Notes under the pieces: model-generated
Seen by the model: only the letters and a program-made list of their open reading frames with translations
Database searches by the model: none
What the model was told of the DNA's origin: nothing
Made by a program: the position numbers and the translations under genes
Shown: one piece after another, positions 17,012 to 26,035 of the stretch
Numbering within the stretch: position 1 is the stretch's first letter
Layout: each line of letters begins with the position of its first letter
Assembly (NCBI RefSeq): GCF_041596335.1
Contig: NZ_JBFHIT010000014.1
Span: forward strand, 1-64,000
Direction of reading: 5' to 3'
Origin: Mangrovibacterium sp041596335
Lineage (GTDB): Bacteria; Bacteroidota; Bacteroidia; Bacteroidales; Prolixibacteraceae
DNA: 64,000 nt

Positions 17012-18625
17012 TTATCGAATTTTAAAACTAATCGGTGATAATGCCCGATCTGTTTTGTCGTCACCATGAGCCATAATATTATCGAAATAGATAATACTTC
17101 CGGCTTGAAGGTTTGCGAATTGTTTCTTCATTTCTGCAGAGAACATATTTGATTTTGACGACCAGGTATTGTTAAAACCACCGGCTCCGGTTACGGTAAC
17201 GTCGAATTGGGTAACTTTAAATTTCAAGTCGAAATCGAAGTCGACCAATGCAGCAAAGATACCTTGTTCGGCCATTAAGTCTTCTTTCCGCAGTACTCCT
17301 CCGTTTTTCTCAGCAATTTGCGCAACGGGGTCGGGGACTCGTTTCACTCGGAACGTCATTGTGCCCATTCTGCGGGTTTTACCATCAAGAACTGCATCAA
17401 CGATAACCTGTGTGTTTTTTCCGTTGATATCTTCCTTGGCCGGAAATACATACCTGCCATCGGCTCGTTGTTCAACGGTACCGTTGGTCATGGTCACTTT
17501 TAAGTTTTCGGCAGGAACTCCCGGTACGGATACGCTGATCGGATTTGGGATGTTTAAGTAGAAAACGTTCATTTTAGTTGGTGAAATTGTCACGCTTGGC
17601 TTGCCAACCTGGTATTCTTGTTCGAAGGGATATTTATTTACACCACCATCGGGATTGATGAAATTAATAACACCTTTCCAGGTATAAGTGCCTTCTTTTG
17701 TAGCCGGCACTTCGTAAATCCCTTTACCGCCTTCCAAACGCAGTGTTTGTGACCCAACAATCACTTCAGGTTGTTGAGTTGTATCTTCGGCAGCCAGAAA
17801 TACCTGCGCCCGATAGACATCACCTTCTAATACATAGGACGATTTTGAGATAACAACAGGCGATAATCTGTTGAATTTAAATGAGCTGGCATCGATCTGA
17901 CTGTACAGGTAATTCAGCAGGTTAGCTTCGGTATTTTTAATGTCAATTTGAATTTTGCTGAGTAGCGTGATGACCGCAATCATTGGTTTGTGCTCGAAGT
18001 TTTGCTCTTCCCAGCTTTTGTTTTCACCACCTTCTCCCATGTTACGTTTAGGGTCGGGGGTCGCCAGTTCCTGATTAATTGATTCGCGGATTGGAGCATC
18101 TTCGCCAACCAACTCTATCAGCTCGTTTCGTAAGTTTGCCATTGCACTGCGCAATTCTTCCCCTCTTTTTAAGCGAATCATCAGTTCTGAGGGCACATTC
18201 AACTCATCGTCTTTTTTAATGAGAAGAGAGTCTCCCTGGTAGTTTTGCATGTACGATCTGGTCGGATCGTATTCGTAGCCGTTCATATCGCTGATTTTTG
18301 AGCCGCCACCCCGAAGTACCAAGTCTTCTTTGATATCAAAGATCAGCTTTTGAACAGAATCTGTTTTACTTCTGACTTCGTCGGCAAGTTGCAACCAGGG
18401 GCCAACTTTGTCCTGATTCATTTGGTAGGCAGCCTCAAATGCACTGTATTGCTGGTTACTCTTTTTTTGGAGCGTACCGTAGGTTTGAACAAGGCTCGAG
18501 TCAACAACACGGAAAGCATCAAGAACTTCGGCGGCGACATTCATAGCCATCATCGCCAGCAGAACCAGATACATCATGTTGATCATTTTTTGCCTCGCCG
18601 TTTCCGGGCAATTCTTTGTTCCCAT
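17012..18625 (-). CDS. gldM: GldM/PorM, T9SS motor shaft protein
   Basis: A 537-residue protein with one N-terminal transmembrane helix (MINMMYLVLLAMMAMNVAAEVLDAFRVV) preceded by the GldM hallmark NCPETARQKMINMMYLVLLAMMA (quoted in overlap with the helix). A helical region follows, then several beta-rich periplasmic domains such as GVPAENLKVTMTNGTVEQRADGRYVF. GldM dimers span the periplasm and, with GldL in the inner membrane, form the proton-driven T9SS/gliding motor. It begins 11 bases after the gldL stop and has the usual family length (~510-540). Confidence 0.96.
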   Translation of the reverse strand: MGTKNCPETARQKMINMMYLVLLAMMAMNVAAEVLDAFRVVDSSLVQTYGTLQKKSNQQYSAFEAAYQMNQDKVGPWLQLADEVRSKTDSVQKLIFDIKEDLVLRGGGSKISDMNGYEYDPTRSYMQNYQGDSLLIKKDDELNVPSELMIRLKRGEELRSAMANLRNELIELVGEDAPIRESINQELATPDPKRNMGEGGENKSWEEQNFEHKPMIAVITLLSKIQIDIKNTEANLLNYLYSQIDASSFKFNRLSPVVISKSSYVLEGDVYRAQVFLAAEDTTQQPEVIVGSQTLRLEGGKGIYEVPATKEGTYTWKGVINFINPDGGVNKYPFEQEYQVGKPSVTISPTKMNVFYLNIPNPISVSVPGVPAENLKVTMTNGTVEQRADGRYVFPAKEDINGKNTQVIVDAVLDGKTRRMGTMTFRVKRVPDPVAQIAEKNGGVLRKEDLMAEQGIFAALVDFDFDLKFKVTQFDVTVTGAGGFNNTWSSKSNMFSAEMKKQFANLQAGSIIYFDNIMAHGDDKTDRALSPISFKIR

Positions 18626-18636
18626 ATCCTGGCGTT

Positions 18637-19602
18637 TTATTTTTTATAATTCATGGCACCAAGCATATTGCCATAAATTGAATTTAGTGCTTCAAGATGT
18701 TTGTTGAGTTCTGCAGCATTTGATTGATATTTCTTCACTTCTTCAACCGAATTTTGAATCGCCTGATTCATTTGATTCATTTCAGCAAAGAATTTCTGCG
18801 AAGCCGCCAGTTGCTCATTTGTTCCTTTAAGTTGTGATGCGTATGACGAGTTCAATGCTTCCAGATTGGCATTCAATTTGGTCAGTTTATCAGCGTAAGA
18901 GCTCGATTTTTCGTCCAGATCACCAAAGCCTTTTTCGATCGTATTAGCCACCTTGTCATAAGAGCTTACTAGTTTTTTCCCTGAAGTCGACAGAACACTG
19001 GTAAATTCCTCGCTTGAGCTTGCGAGTTTACTTAACATCTCGTCGCCCTTAGTGCTTAGCCTTTGCGCTGTGTTTGTGTACGATTCAACCAGAACGTTGA
19101 CCGACTGGCTGATATTATTATTGGCTTTTCCGTTGATCTCGGCAAATGTATTCATAGACTCAGATGCCGAGTTTAGGTTTTTAACATAGATGTCGGTCGC
19201 GAGAGTTGCCGAACTGATGTCGCTGATAGACGATGCTGTGTTGCTTAAATCAGTCAACCCTTTGGATACCTTCGACAGCAGTTCAGGAGAAATATCGGCT
19301 TGTGAAAATAATTTGCCGAATTGATCTTCCCGAGTTGTCGTATCATCCTCATCAGCCACATAATCTTCCCGCAATTCAGGATAGACCTTCGACCATTCCG
19401 GTAGTTCCATGGGGGGTTCGAACGCGGAAATAAAAAAGATGAAAGCTTCGGTACAAAGACCTAAAACCAAAAGAGGACCTGAGAATGCCCAGTGCTGAAG
19501 TTTGAAAAGCGCACCTAACAATACCACAGCAGCACCGATATTATAAACATATCCCGTAAAGGCTTTCCAGCGTTTACTATGTAACATTTCACCAAAACTC
19601 AT
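18637..19602 (-). CDS. gldL: GldL/PorL, T9SS inner-membrane motor subunit
   Basis: A 321-residue protein. ATG at 19602 (MSFGEMLHSKRWKAF) is preferred over a GTG three codons earlier. Two transmembrane helices lie at about residues 14-60 (VYNIGAAVVLLGALFKLQHW, then LLVLGLCTEAFIFFISAF), followed by a long cytoplasmic coiled-coil rich in Ser/Asn/Lys. In family knowledge a pentamer of GldL surrounds the GldM dimer helices and conducts protons. The gene begins 18 bases after the gldK stop and ends 11 bases before gldM, so it is within one operon. Confidence 0.95.
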   Translation of the reverse strand: MSFGEMLHSKRWKAFTGYVYNIGAAVVLLGALFKLQHWAFSGPLLVLGLCTEAFIFFISAFEPPMELPEWSKVYPELREDYVADEDDTTTREDQFGKLFSQADISPELLSKVSKGLTDLSNTASSISDISSATLATDIYVKNLNSASESMNTFAEINGKANNNISQSVNVLVESYTNTAQRLSTKGDEMLSKLASSSEEFTSVLSTSGKKLVSSYDKVANTIEKGFGDLDEKSSSYADKLTKLNANLEALNSSYASQLKGTNEQLAASQKFFAEMNQMNQAIQNSVEEVKKYQSNAAELNKHLEALNSIYGNMLGAMNYKK

Positions 19603-19620
19603 ATTGATCACAATTAAGGG

Positions 19621-20961
19621 TTAAAACTCGTTTCCAAAGGATGAACGGACACAGCGGAATCCGATAAATGACTTAACAGAATCCTGGTATTCGTAACTAC
19701 GTGTTGATGTCTGCACAAAGGATGCAATGTCTTTCCACGATCCACCGCGAACCACTTTTCGTTTCATTGTCGGTGGGTCATCTGGTTTGGCATTATATTC
19801 AAAATTTGGATTGAAATCGTGGACATACATGTAAGCAGATTCGTCGAAAGCAGTAATTGTCCATTCAGCCACGTTACCAGCCATGTCGTAAAGGCCGAAT
19901 TTATTGGCATCGTAATTACCGACTTTCATGGTGGCCATACCTCCGTCTTCGATATAGTTCCCTCGAAGAGGCTTGAAGTTGGCCAGGAATTTCCCTTGTT
20001 CATTGCGGGTATAATAACCACCCCATGGGTACATGGAGACTTGTTTGCCGCCTCGGGCTGCGTATTCCCATTCTACTTCCGTCGGTAGACGATAGTCCTG
20101 CAATGGTTGTTCATTTTTACTCAAAAGGTATTCATTGTGCAGTCGGGTTCTCCAATGGCAGAAAGCTTTGGCTTGTGTCCAGGTTACACCTACAACCGGG
20201 TATTCATCGAATCCGGGATGCCAGAAGTAGCGGGTTGCCCAAGGTTCGTTGTAGGAGTAGGTGAAGTCGCGGATCCAACAAAGAGTGTCCGGGTATACAT
20301 TCACCAAATCGCTAAAAACGAAGGAAGACCTGTTCTCGATTTGTTTCGAAGTTCCGGTCTTATCGTACACAACGCCATGATAACTTTGCGTTTCATAGTC
20401 GTACATGTTGGAGCGTTTGGCGGCTTGCTGATAATCAATCCAGTAGTAGGTGTAGAATAGCTTCCTCGAGTCAATCTCCTTCTTGTTGAAGATTCGGTCG
20501 TTTTCAGGATAATACAATGGTTCAAGGGTTTCCATGTAATCCGGATTGTCCCATTCCAAACGTTCATCCCAATTTATGCGAGGCGGATCAAGTGGATTAC
20601 CGTCCCGGTCTTCCGTGATTAGGAACTCAGGGAATTGTTCTCCCAACATCGTTCGGGCGATAGAGTCGCGTACGAAGTTGATGAACTGGCGATATTCGTT
20701 GTTTGTGATTTCTGTATCATCCATCCAGAATGCATCTACAGAAACGGTTTTTGTTGGTGTTTGAGACCAACTTGCATCCTGATCGCTGGGACCTACATTC
20801 AGGCTACCACGGTGAATAAATGTCATTCCGTAGGGAGCTGGCTCGAACCATTTTCCTCGCCCGGTTACACCGGTAAGTTCGCCATTGCTTCCCGACTTAC
20901 TACAGCTAATCATCGACAGGAGCAGAAAGGTCATGATGCACAGAGAGCGTATTTTTTTCAT
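19621..20961 (-). CDS. gldK: GldK/PorK, T9SS/gliding lipoprotein
   Basis: A 446-residue lipoprotein with lipobox LSMISC (Cys at residue 20). SUMF1-like fold motifs include VDAFWMDDTEITNNEYRQF, GVTWTQAKAFCHWR, RLPTEVEWEYAARGGKQVSMYPWGG, MAGNVAEWT and KVVRGGSWKDI. GldK/PorK and GldN/PorN assemble the large ring below the outer membrane. Its place directly after the porP-like gene and before gldL is the canonical porPKLMN order, so this copy is taken as the true gldK. The paralog lies after gldN. Confidence 0.95.
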   Translation of the reverse strand: MKKIRSLCIMTFLLLSMISCSKSGSNGELTGVTGRGKWFEPAPYGMTFIHRGSLNVGPSDQDASWSQTPTKTVSVDAFWMDDTEITNNEYRQFINFVRDSIARTMLGEQFPEFLITEDRDGNPLDPPRINWDERLEWDNPDYMETLEPLYYPENDRIFNKKEIDSRKLFYTYYWIDYQQAAKRSNMYDYETQSYHGVVYDKTGTSKQIENRSSFVFSDLVNVYPDTLCWIRDFTYSYNEPWATRYFWHPGFDEYPVVGVTWTQAKAFCHWRTRLHNEYLLSKNEQPLQDYRLPTEVEWEYAARGGKQVSMYPWGGYYTRNEQGKFLANFKPLRGNYIEDGGMATMKVGNYDANKFGLYDMAGNVAEWTITAFDESAYMYVHDFNPNFEYNAKPDDPPTMKRKVVRGGSWKDIASFVQTSTRSYEYQDSVKSFIGFRCVRSSFGNEF

Positions 20962-20994
20962 AACGATGATATATGTTGCTTACTTTTAGAATTC

Positions 20995-21936
20995 TTATAA
21001 ATAACGAACACTTTTATATTTCTTATTTCTGTTCTTTTGGACTGCAAATGAATAGCTTAAATACAATTCATGCGATCCTGAGCTATATGCTCCAAGAGCA
21101 GATGTTGTTAAATCGTATGCATAACCGGCCTTCAATCCGTTTTGTAATTCAACATTGAAGGAGAATAGCAATCCATCTCCAATTCGGTAACCAATTCCGG
21201 CTGTAAATCGCTCATTATAGGTTACATCTGCGTTTAGGTCAAGTTGCGATCCTGCCAGATCAGTCTTGTACAAGACAGATGGTTGCAAAGAAAATAACGG
21301 ATTAGGCGTCTGAATAGTATATCCACCGGTAAAATAATAATGGCGGGTATAAAATGTATAAGCGTCATCCGAGAACGTAATCTTAGCCTGGTTTATGTGA
21401 GTCACCGATATTCCTGCAAAATAATTAGTCGATTTCAGAAATAAACCAAAACCAATATCAATAGCTACTTGGCTGACACTGCCTGAGGGGAGAAGTCCAT
21501 CATTGAGGTTGTGGTAACTGCTTCCACTTGGAACGTACCAGTCACCATCGATTGCTTTATTGAATATACCTAATGATGTCCCAATTCCTAAATCTCCAAA
21601 ATTAGTTTGACCCTGATACGCGTAATTGAGGTTTACCAATGTATTGTTCTCAAAACCAAGTTCATCCCTAATTATATTCAGGCCAATGCCACTCTTAACT
21701 CCCAGTATCTCAGTTGATGATTCTACACTGAATACCATTGTTTTCGGAGCGCCTTCAATGCCACTCCACTGGTATCGGTTCAGAATCAAGCCTGAAATGG
21801 CACGGCTGGTTCCTGCAAATCCCGGATTGTAAATTAATCTAGCTTGCTTATAGAAGCTGAATTGCGGATCCTGCTGTGCTTTTGCGGCTAAGTTAGATAT
21901 TATTAACAAAAATAAAAAGCAAATTTTATTTTTCAT
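20995..21936 (-). CDS. porP: PorP/SprF-family T9SS outer-membrane protein
   Basis: A 313-residue protein with signal peptide (cleavage near NLAAKAQQD) and the PorP/SprF start QDPQFSFYKQARLIYNPGFAGTSRAISG, followed by alternating strands of an outer-membrane barrel and a C-terminal YLSYSFAVQKNRNKKYKSVRYL. In the known system PorP-type proteins interact with PorE and the cell wall, or help secretion of partner adhesins. The gap to gldK is 33 bases, consistent with one transcript. Its upstream 118 bases probably contain the operon promoter, though no perfect TAnnTTTG box was found. Confidence 0.92.
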   Translation of the reverse strand: MKNKICFLFLLIISNLAAKAQQDPQFSFYKQARLIYNPGFAGTSRAISGLILNRYQWSGIEGAPKTMVFSVESSTEILGVKSGIGLNIIRDELGFENNTLVNLNYAYQGQTNFGDLGIGTSLGIFNKAIDGDWYVPSGSSYHNLNDGLLPSGSVSQVAIDIGFGLFLKSTNYFAGISVTHINQAKITFSDDAYTFYTRHYYFTGGYTIQTPNPLFSLQPSVLYKTDLAGSQLDLNADVTYNERFTAGIGYRIGDGLLFSFNVELQNGLKAGYAYDLTTSALGAYSSGSHELYLSYSFAVQKNRNKKYKSVRYL

Positions 21937-22054
21937 AAACGGGCTAATATTGCCTTTCTATAGTACATAAATAAGCAACCGTAAAGTACAATTAGCCTAT
22001 TTTCAGCACATTTTATTGTGTTATGCACTTTCTTGAACGCACTAATTGTTTAGT

Positions 22055-23209
22055 TTATTTTGCTAGTTGATTTAATTTTCGAATGTTTCTCCACCATCGG
22101 TCCGGAATTTCGTACCGCGCTGCCAGATCGTAATCTTCTTGAGAACACGGGAAAACATGATCGCTATCGTCGTTTTGATTGTAGACTTTCATCCACCATC
22201 GGCCGGTTTTTCGGCTTTGGTAGAAGGTTAGCGGTAGATCGATGTCGTCCATCTCGATGATGAATTCACTAAATTCGTGCGGTTTGTTTTCCGGATCTTC
22301 AACAACTTTAAAATAAAAGCCTTCCAGGAAATGCCACACGATTTGGGCCATTAGTTTTGAGCTTAGTTGGTTTCTGTCAAGAGCCGGAACCAGATTGAAA
22401 AAGCCAGCCACTTTCATTTGGTCGGCCATTCCGGCATAATGAGCAATCTGGCATGCTTCCTCGGCATACAAGCCATTAGGTGAGCCAAAGTATTGTCCCG
22501 GAGCTTCAATTTCACGTACAGCGTTTAAATCGAAGCTGCAAATATCGGCAGCTCGCATATAGGGTTCAATTTCGGCCATGTTGTAGCGTATTTCGCCAAG
22601 TCGCTTTATGCTGGAAGTGAGGTCGGTGAGTTGGCTCAGCTCCAGTGCATCGGTGAAATAGTTTTGGTGACCAAGGGCTACGTGAGAAAAAAGATTCGGT
22701 CGTTTCTCAAAAATATAACTCAGGTAATTTTCAGAGTCAATGGTTTTACTGCCTTTTTGAAAATCAAGTTTTGGATCGATTGTAATCAGATTGAAGTATT
22801 GATCTTCGAATGCTTTGCTTATTCCGAAGGTGAGGTCTTGCGAACCACCAAGTATGACCACTGTTATTCCGGATTCTAAAAAATACTGGCAAACATCCTT
22901 GAGGGCAAAATAGGTATCGTTTACATTTTTACCAACCTTTAAATTCCCGAGGTCGAGAATTTTGTGCCGGGATGCGATGCGGTTTAGGCCATAGAGTTGT
23001 TCCCTGATTTTGTCGGGCGATGCCGCGCTCCCGCGACTGATCGCATTGCGGTCTTCTTCAACTCCGATTAGCACGATTTTAGCCTTTTGAACCGGAAGCT
23101 TCTCTTGATTTTTTTCCAGCAGCGTTTTAAGCGCATACTTTTTCTGCGCCCATTTTGGAAGGGCGAATCCGGTGAAATCGACCGGGTCAAGGTATAGTTC
23201 GAGGTTCAT
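22055..23209 (-). CDS. Arginase-fold protein with altered metal motifs
   Basis: A 384-residue member of the arginase/agmatinase/formiminoglutamase superfamily. The canonical metal motifs are changed: GGxHD is GGSQD, DAHxD is DPKLD, and SxDxDxxDP is SFDLNAVRE. Two ligand His positions (now Gln, Lys) and one Asp (now Asn) are lost. A binuclear manganese centre therefore looks unlikely, and a non-enzymatic or binding role is more plausible than formimidoylglutamate hydrolysis. A C-terminal extension (from about residue 320, EFIIEMDDIDLPLTFYQSRK) is not part of the standard fold. It lies between topA and the porP-gldKLMN operon, a linkage I recall from other Bacteroidota. topA ends in a terminator, so this gene needs its own promoter. 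Confidence 0.8.
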   Translation of the reverse strand: MNLELYLDPVDFTGFALPKWAQKKYALKTLLEKNQEKLPVQKAKIVLIGVEEDRNAISRGSAASPDKIREQLYGLNRIASRHKILDLGNLKVGKNVNDTYFALKDVCQYFLESGITVVILGGSQDLTFGISKAFEDQYFNLITIDPKLDFQKGSKTIDSENYLSYIFEKRPNLFSHVALGHQNYFTDALELSQLTDLTSSIKRLGEIRYNMAEIEPYMRAADICSFDLNAVREIEAPGQYFGSPNGLYAEEACQIAHYAGMADQMKVAGFFNLVPALDRNQLSSKLMAQIVWHFLEGFYFKVVEDPENKPHEFSEFIIEMDDIDLPLTFYQSRKTGRWWMKVYNQNDDSDHVFPCSQEDYDLAARYEIPDRWWRNIRKLNQLAK

Positions 23210-23343
23210 TGGTGTTTATTTTCTGTGCTTGAAATGAACAGGTCCGGTAAAATAACGGGCTTCGCGGTAGTTTGCGAATCGGGTTAAATTCCCGGATCAA
23301 ATTTGTTGTATATCAGCGGATGAAATTAGTCTTTTCAATAAAA

Positions 23344-23375
23344 AAGGCAAACAAGATAATTGTTTGCCTTCGAAT
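23344..23375 (-). terminator. Terminator of topA
   Basis: AAGGCAAACAA (23344-23354) and TTGTTTGCCTT (23360-23370) form a perfect 11-bp stem with a 5-base loop. Read on the minus strand it ends in a run of Ts directly after the topA stop codon, a textbook intrinsic terminator. Confidence 0.9.
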
Positions 23376-25699
23376 TATTTTTTCCGACCTTTTCTTGGTG
23401 CGGGGCCTGCCTCTATAATTTTCATGCAATCTTCCAAGCTTAGCTGGGTTGCATCGGTTCCTTTCGCAATTTTGTAATTTTTCTTTTTATAAGAAATGTA
23501 GGGACCCCACCGGCCATTTAAGATGCGAAGTTCCGGTTCTTCATCGAAGGTTTTAACCAACGCGTTTTTATCTTTCTCACGTTTAGCTTCAATTAATTCA
23601 ATTGCACGCGGAAGTTCGATCGTGTAGGGATCATCGACATTCTTCTCGAGCGATACAAATTTGCTGTCGTGCCGAACATAGGGGCCGAATCGCCCAATTG
23701 CCACGACAACTTTTTTGTCCTCGTATTCACCCAGATCGCGGGGAAGTTTGAATAAATCCAATGCTTCTTCCAGCGTGATGGTTTCCAGGATCTGTCCCGA
23801 GCGTAAACTTGCGAATTGTGGTTTTTCGCCTTCTTCGGTTGCTTCACCAAGTTGGGCTAATGGTCCGTAACGGCCAATTTTAACCGACACGGGGAGGTTT
23901 GTCTTCGGATCAATCCCTAACTGGCGTTCACCGTTTGTGCGCTCCGAAACTTCCAGCGCGTTTTCAATATGTTGATGGAATGGTTTGTAAAATTCGTCGA
24001 TAACTTCATTCCAAACGCGTTTTCCATCGGCGATTTCATCGAATTCGACTTCAACACTGGCGGTGAAGCTAAGATCCATCACCTGTTCGAAATATTTCAT
24101 CAGAAAGTCGGTTACAACCATGCCGATATCGGTTGGGAACAACTTTGATTTCTCGGCTCCTGTAGTCTCTGTTTTCTCTTTTTCCGTCAGTTTGCCTTTG
24201 TTCAGGCTTAATTGCGTGAACTGGCGTTCAACACCCGGACGATCTTCTTTAACTACATAGCCACGATTTTGGATGGTGGTAATTGTAGGGGCGTAAGTTG
24301 AAGGACGTCCGATACCTTGCTCTTCCAGTTTCTTTACCAAACTGGCTTCGGTGTATCTGGGCGGTTTTTGACTAAAGCGCTCCGTTGCTTCAATTAGATC
24401 GGTTCGAAGAATTTGTTTCACCTTAACCGGAGGAAGTAAACTTTTAGCATCACTGCTGTCATCTTCATTATCGGTCGATTCGAGGTAAACACGAAGAAAT
24501 CCGTCAAATTTGATGACTTCTCCGGTAGCCTGAAATAGCTCGCTGGTGTTGGAAATTTGAATTGAAATGGTTGTGCGCTCCAGTTCGGCATCGGCCATTT
24601 GTGAAGCGATTGTTCTTTTCCAGATCAATTCGTACAGCCGTTTTTCCTGGTTGGTACCCGAAACTTCTTCTTGATCCATATAGGTTGGACGAATCGCTTC
24701 GTGGGCCTCCTGCGCTCCTTTCGACTTAGTGGTATATTGGCGGAATTTGTGATATTTCTCGCCGTGCGAATTCAGAATTTTGCTCTTTGATGTTTGGATC
24801 GCCAGGTCAGACAGGTTTACCGAGTCGGTACGCATATAGGTAATCTTTCCCGATTCGTAGAGGCGTTGGGCAACCGACATGGTTTGCGAAACCGAAAATC
24901 CCAGTTTGCGGCTGGCCTCCTGCTGCAGGGTCGAGGTTGTAAACGGTGCTGCCGGTGTTCGCTTCGATGGTTTTTTCTGAATATCGCCAATGCTGAATTC
25001 GGCCGACTGGCATTTTTCTAAAAACTTCCGAGCCTCCTCTTTTGTCTCGAAGCGCTTATTCAGTTCGGCTTTCAGTTCTGTTATATTGCCATTTTCATCA
25101 GGCACCAGGAATGCAGCAGTAACACGGAAGGCTGAGCTGCTTTCGAAATTGATGATTTCGCGTTCGCGTTCAACAATTAAACGCACCGCAACTGACTGTA
25201 CCCGACCGGCAGAAAGTGATGGTTTTACTTTTTTCCAGAGAACCGGTGAAACTTCAAAGCCTACCAATCGATCAAGTACCCGGCGAGCCTGTTGCGCATT
25301 AACCAGATTTAGATCAATCGGTCTGGGGTTTTGCACGGCTTTAAGAATGGCTTCCTTTGTAATCTCGTGGAAGACAATTCGTTTCGTTTTCTCTGGTTTC
25401 AGTTTTAGTACTTCCTGAAGGTGCCAGGCAATGGCTTCTCCCTCACGGTCCTCATCGGATGCGATCCATACCAGTTTCGCTTCTTTGGCTAATTTCTTTA
25501 ACTCGGTTACAATCTTTTTCTTGTCGGGCGAAACAACGTATCTAGGGATGTAATTGTTTTCGAGGTCAACCCCGCAATCCTTCTTTTCGAGGTCGCGAAT
25601 ATGTCCCATGCTTGACGTAACCAAAAAATCTTTTCCAAGAAATTTTTCGATTGTTTTAGCTTTTGCGGGAGACTCAACGATGACCAAATTATCTTGCAT
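23375..25699 (-). CDS. topA: DNA topoisomerase I (type IA)
   Basis: A 774-residue enzyme that relaxes negative supercoils by cutting one strand. The N-terminal Toprim domain begins NLVIVESPAKAKTIEKFLG and has the acidic DEDREGEAIAWHL. LSAGRVQSVAVRLIVERE is the conserved core, and the catalytic tyrosine is Tyr288 in ITYMRTDSVNL. The C-terminal third contains repeat domains of the Trp/Gly type (KIGRYGPLAQLG, AIGRFGPYVRHD, LNGRWGPYISYKKKNYKI) in place of Cys4 zinc fingers, and ends in a basic tail. The ribosome site GGAGGA lies just before ATG at 25699. The gene is divergent from the penicillin-binding-protein gene. Confidence 0.97.
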   Translation of the reverse strand: MQDNLVIVESPAKAKTIEKFLGKDFLVTSSMGHIRDLEKKDCGVDLENNYIPRYVVSPDKKKIVTELKKLAKEAKLVWIASDEDREGEAIAWHLQEVLKLKPEKTKRIVFHEITKEAILKAVQNPRPIDLNLVNAQQARRVLDRLVGFEVSPVLWKKVKPSLSAGRVQSVAVRLIVEREREIINFESSSAFRVTAAFLVPDENGNITELKAELNKRFETKEEARKFLEKCQSAEFSIGDIQKKPSKRTPAAPFTTSTLQQEASRKLGFSVSQTMSVAQRLYESGKITYMRTDSVNLSDLAIQTSKSKILNSHGEKYHKFRQYTTKSKGAQEAHEAIRPTYMDQEEVSGTNQEKRLYELIWKRTIASQMADAELERTTISIQISNTSELFQATGEVIKFDGFLRVYLESTDNEDDSSDAKSLLPPVKVKQILRTDLIEATERFSQKPPRYTEASLVKKLEEQGIGRPSTYAPTITTIQNRGYVVKEDRPGVERQFTQLSLNKGKLTEKEKTETTGAEKSKLFPTDIGMVVTDFLMKYFEQVMDLSFTASVEVEFDEIADGKRVWNEVIDEFYKPFHQHIENALEVSERTNGERQLGIDPKTNLPVSVKIGRYGPLAQLGEATEEGEKPQFASLRSGQILETITLEEALDLFKLPRDLGEYEDKKVVVAIGRFGPYVRHDSKFVSLEKNVDDPYTIELPRAIELIEAKREKDKNALVKTFDEEPELRILNGRWGPYISYKKKNYKIAKGTDATQLSLEDCMKIIEAGPAPRKGRKK

Positions 25700-26035
25700 A
25701 ATATCCTCCAGACTATAAAAATTTCTGCAAATAAAAGAAAATGTCGGGCGAACATCAAATTTTAGCAGAATAAAATTTGGAGCTATATATCTTTGAAAAT
25801 GATTATTTTATTGGTTCAGATGCCTTTTATAGACTGCTTGAACGGGATGGAATACGTCGGTGCTATTGGTTTGATGAACTGACTGTTGAACCCCATCTGT
25901 ATGGCTTCAGCCGATGGTCTTCAATGGATGGTTTGAATGCTGTTTAAAGTGATCAAAACATGGCTTAAAGAAAGGTTGAAATAATAGTTTTAATCCTTTC
26001 GTTATATTTGTCGCGTAACATTCAAATTACCTTTG
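25700..26035. other. Divergent intergenic region topA / class A PBP
   Basis: These 336 bases hold the promoters of two divergent genes. A perfect -7 box for the plus-strand gene lies at 26003-26010. The minus-strand topA promoter is not evident. No gene, RNA or strong hairpin is seen. Confidence 0.5.
26003..26010 (+). promoter_or_regulatory. Candidate -7 box TATATTTG of the PBP gene
   Basis: TATATTTG fits TAnnTTTG exactly and lies 26 bases before the ATG at 26036, giving a short leader. The nearest upstream TTG (25976-25978) is farther than the usual -33 spacing, so only the -7 element is well supported. Confidence 0.5.
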
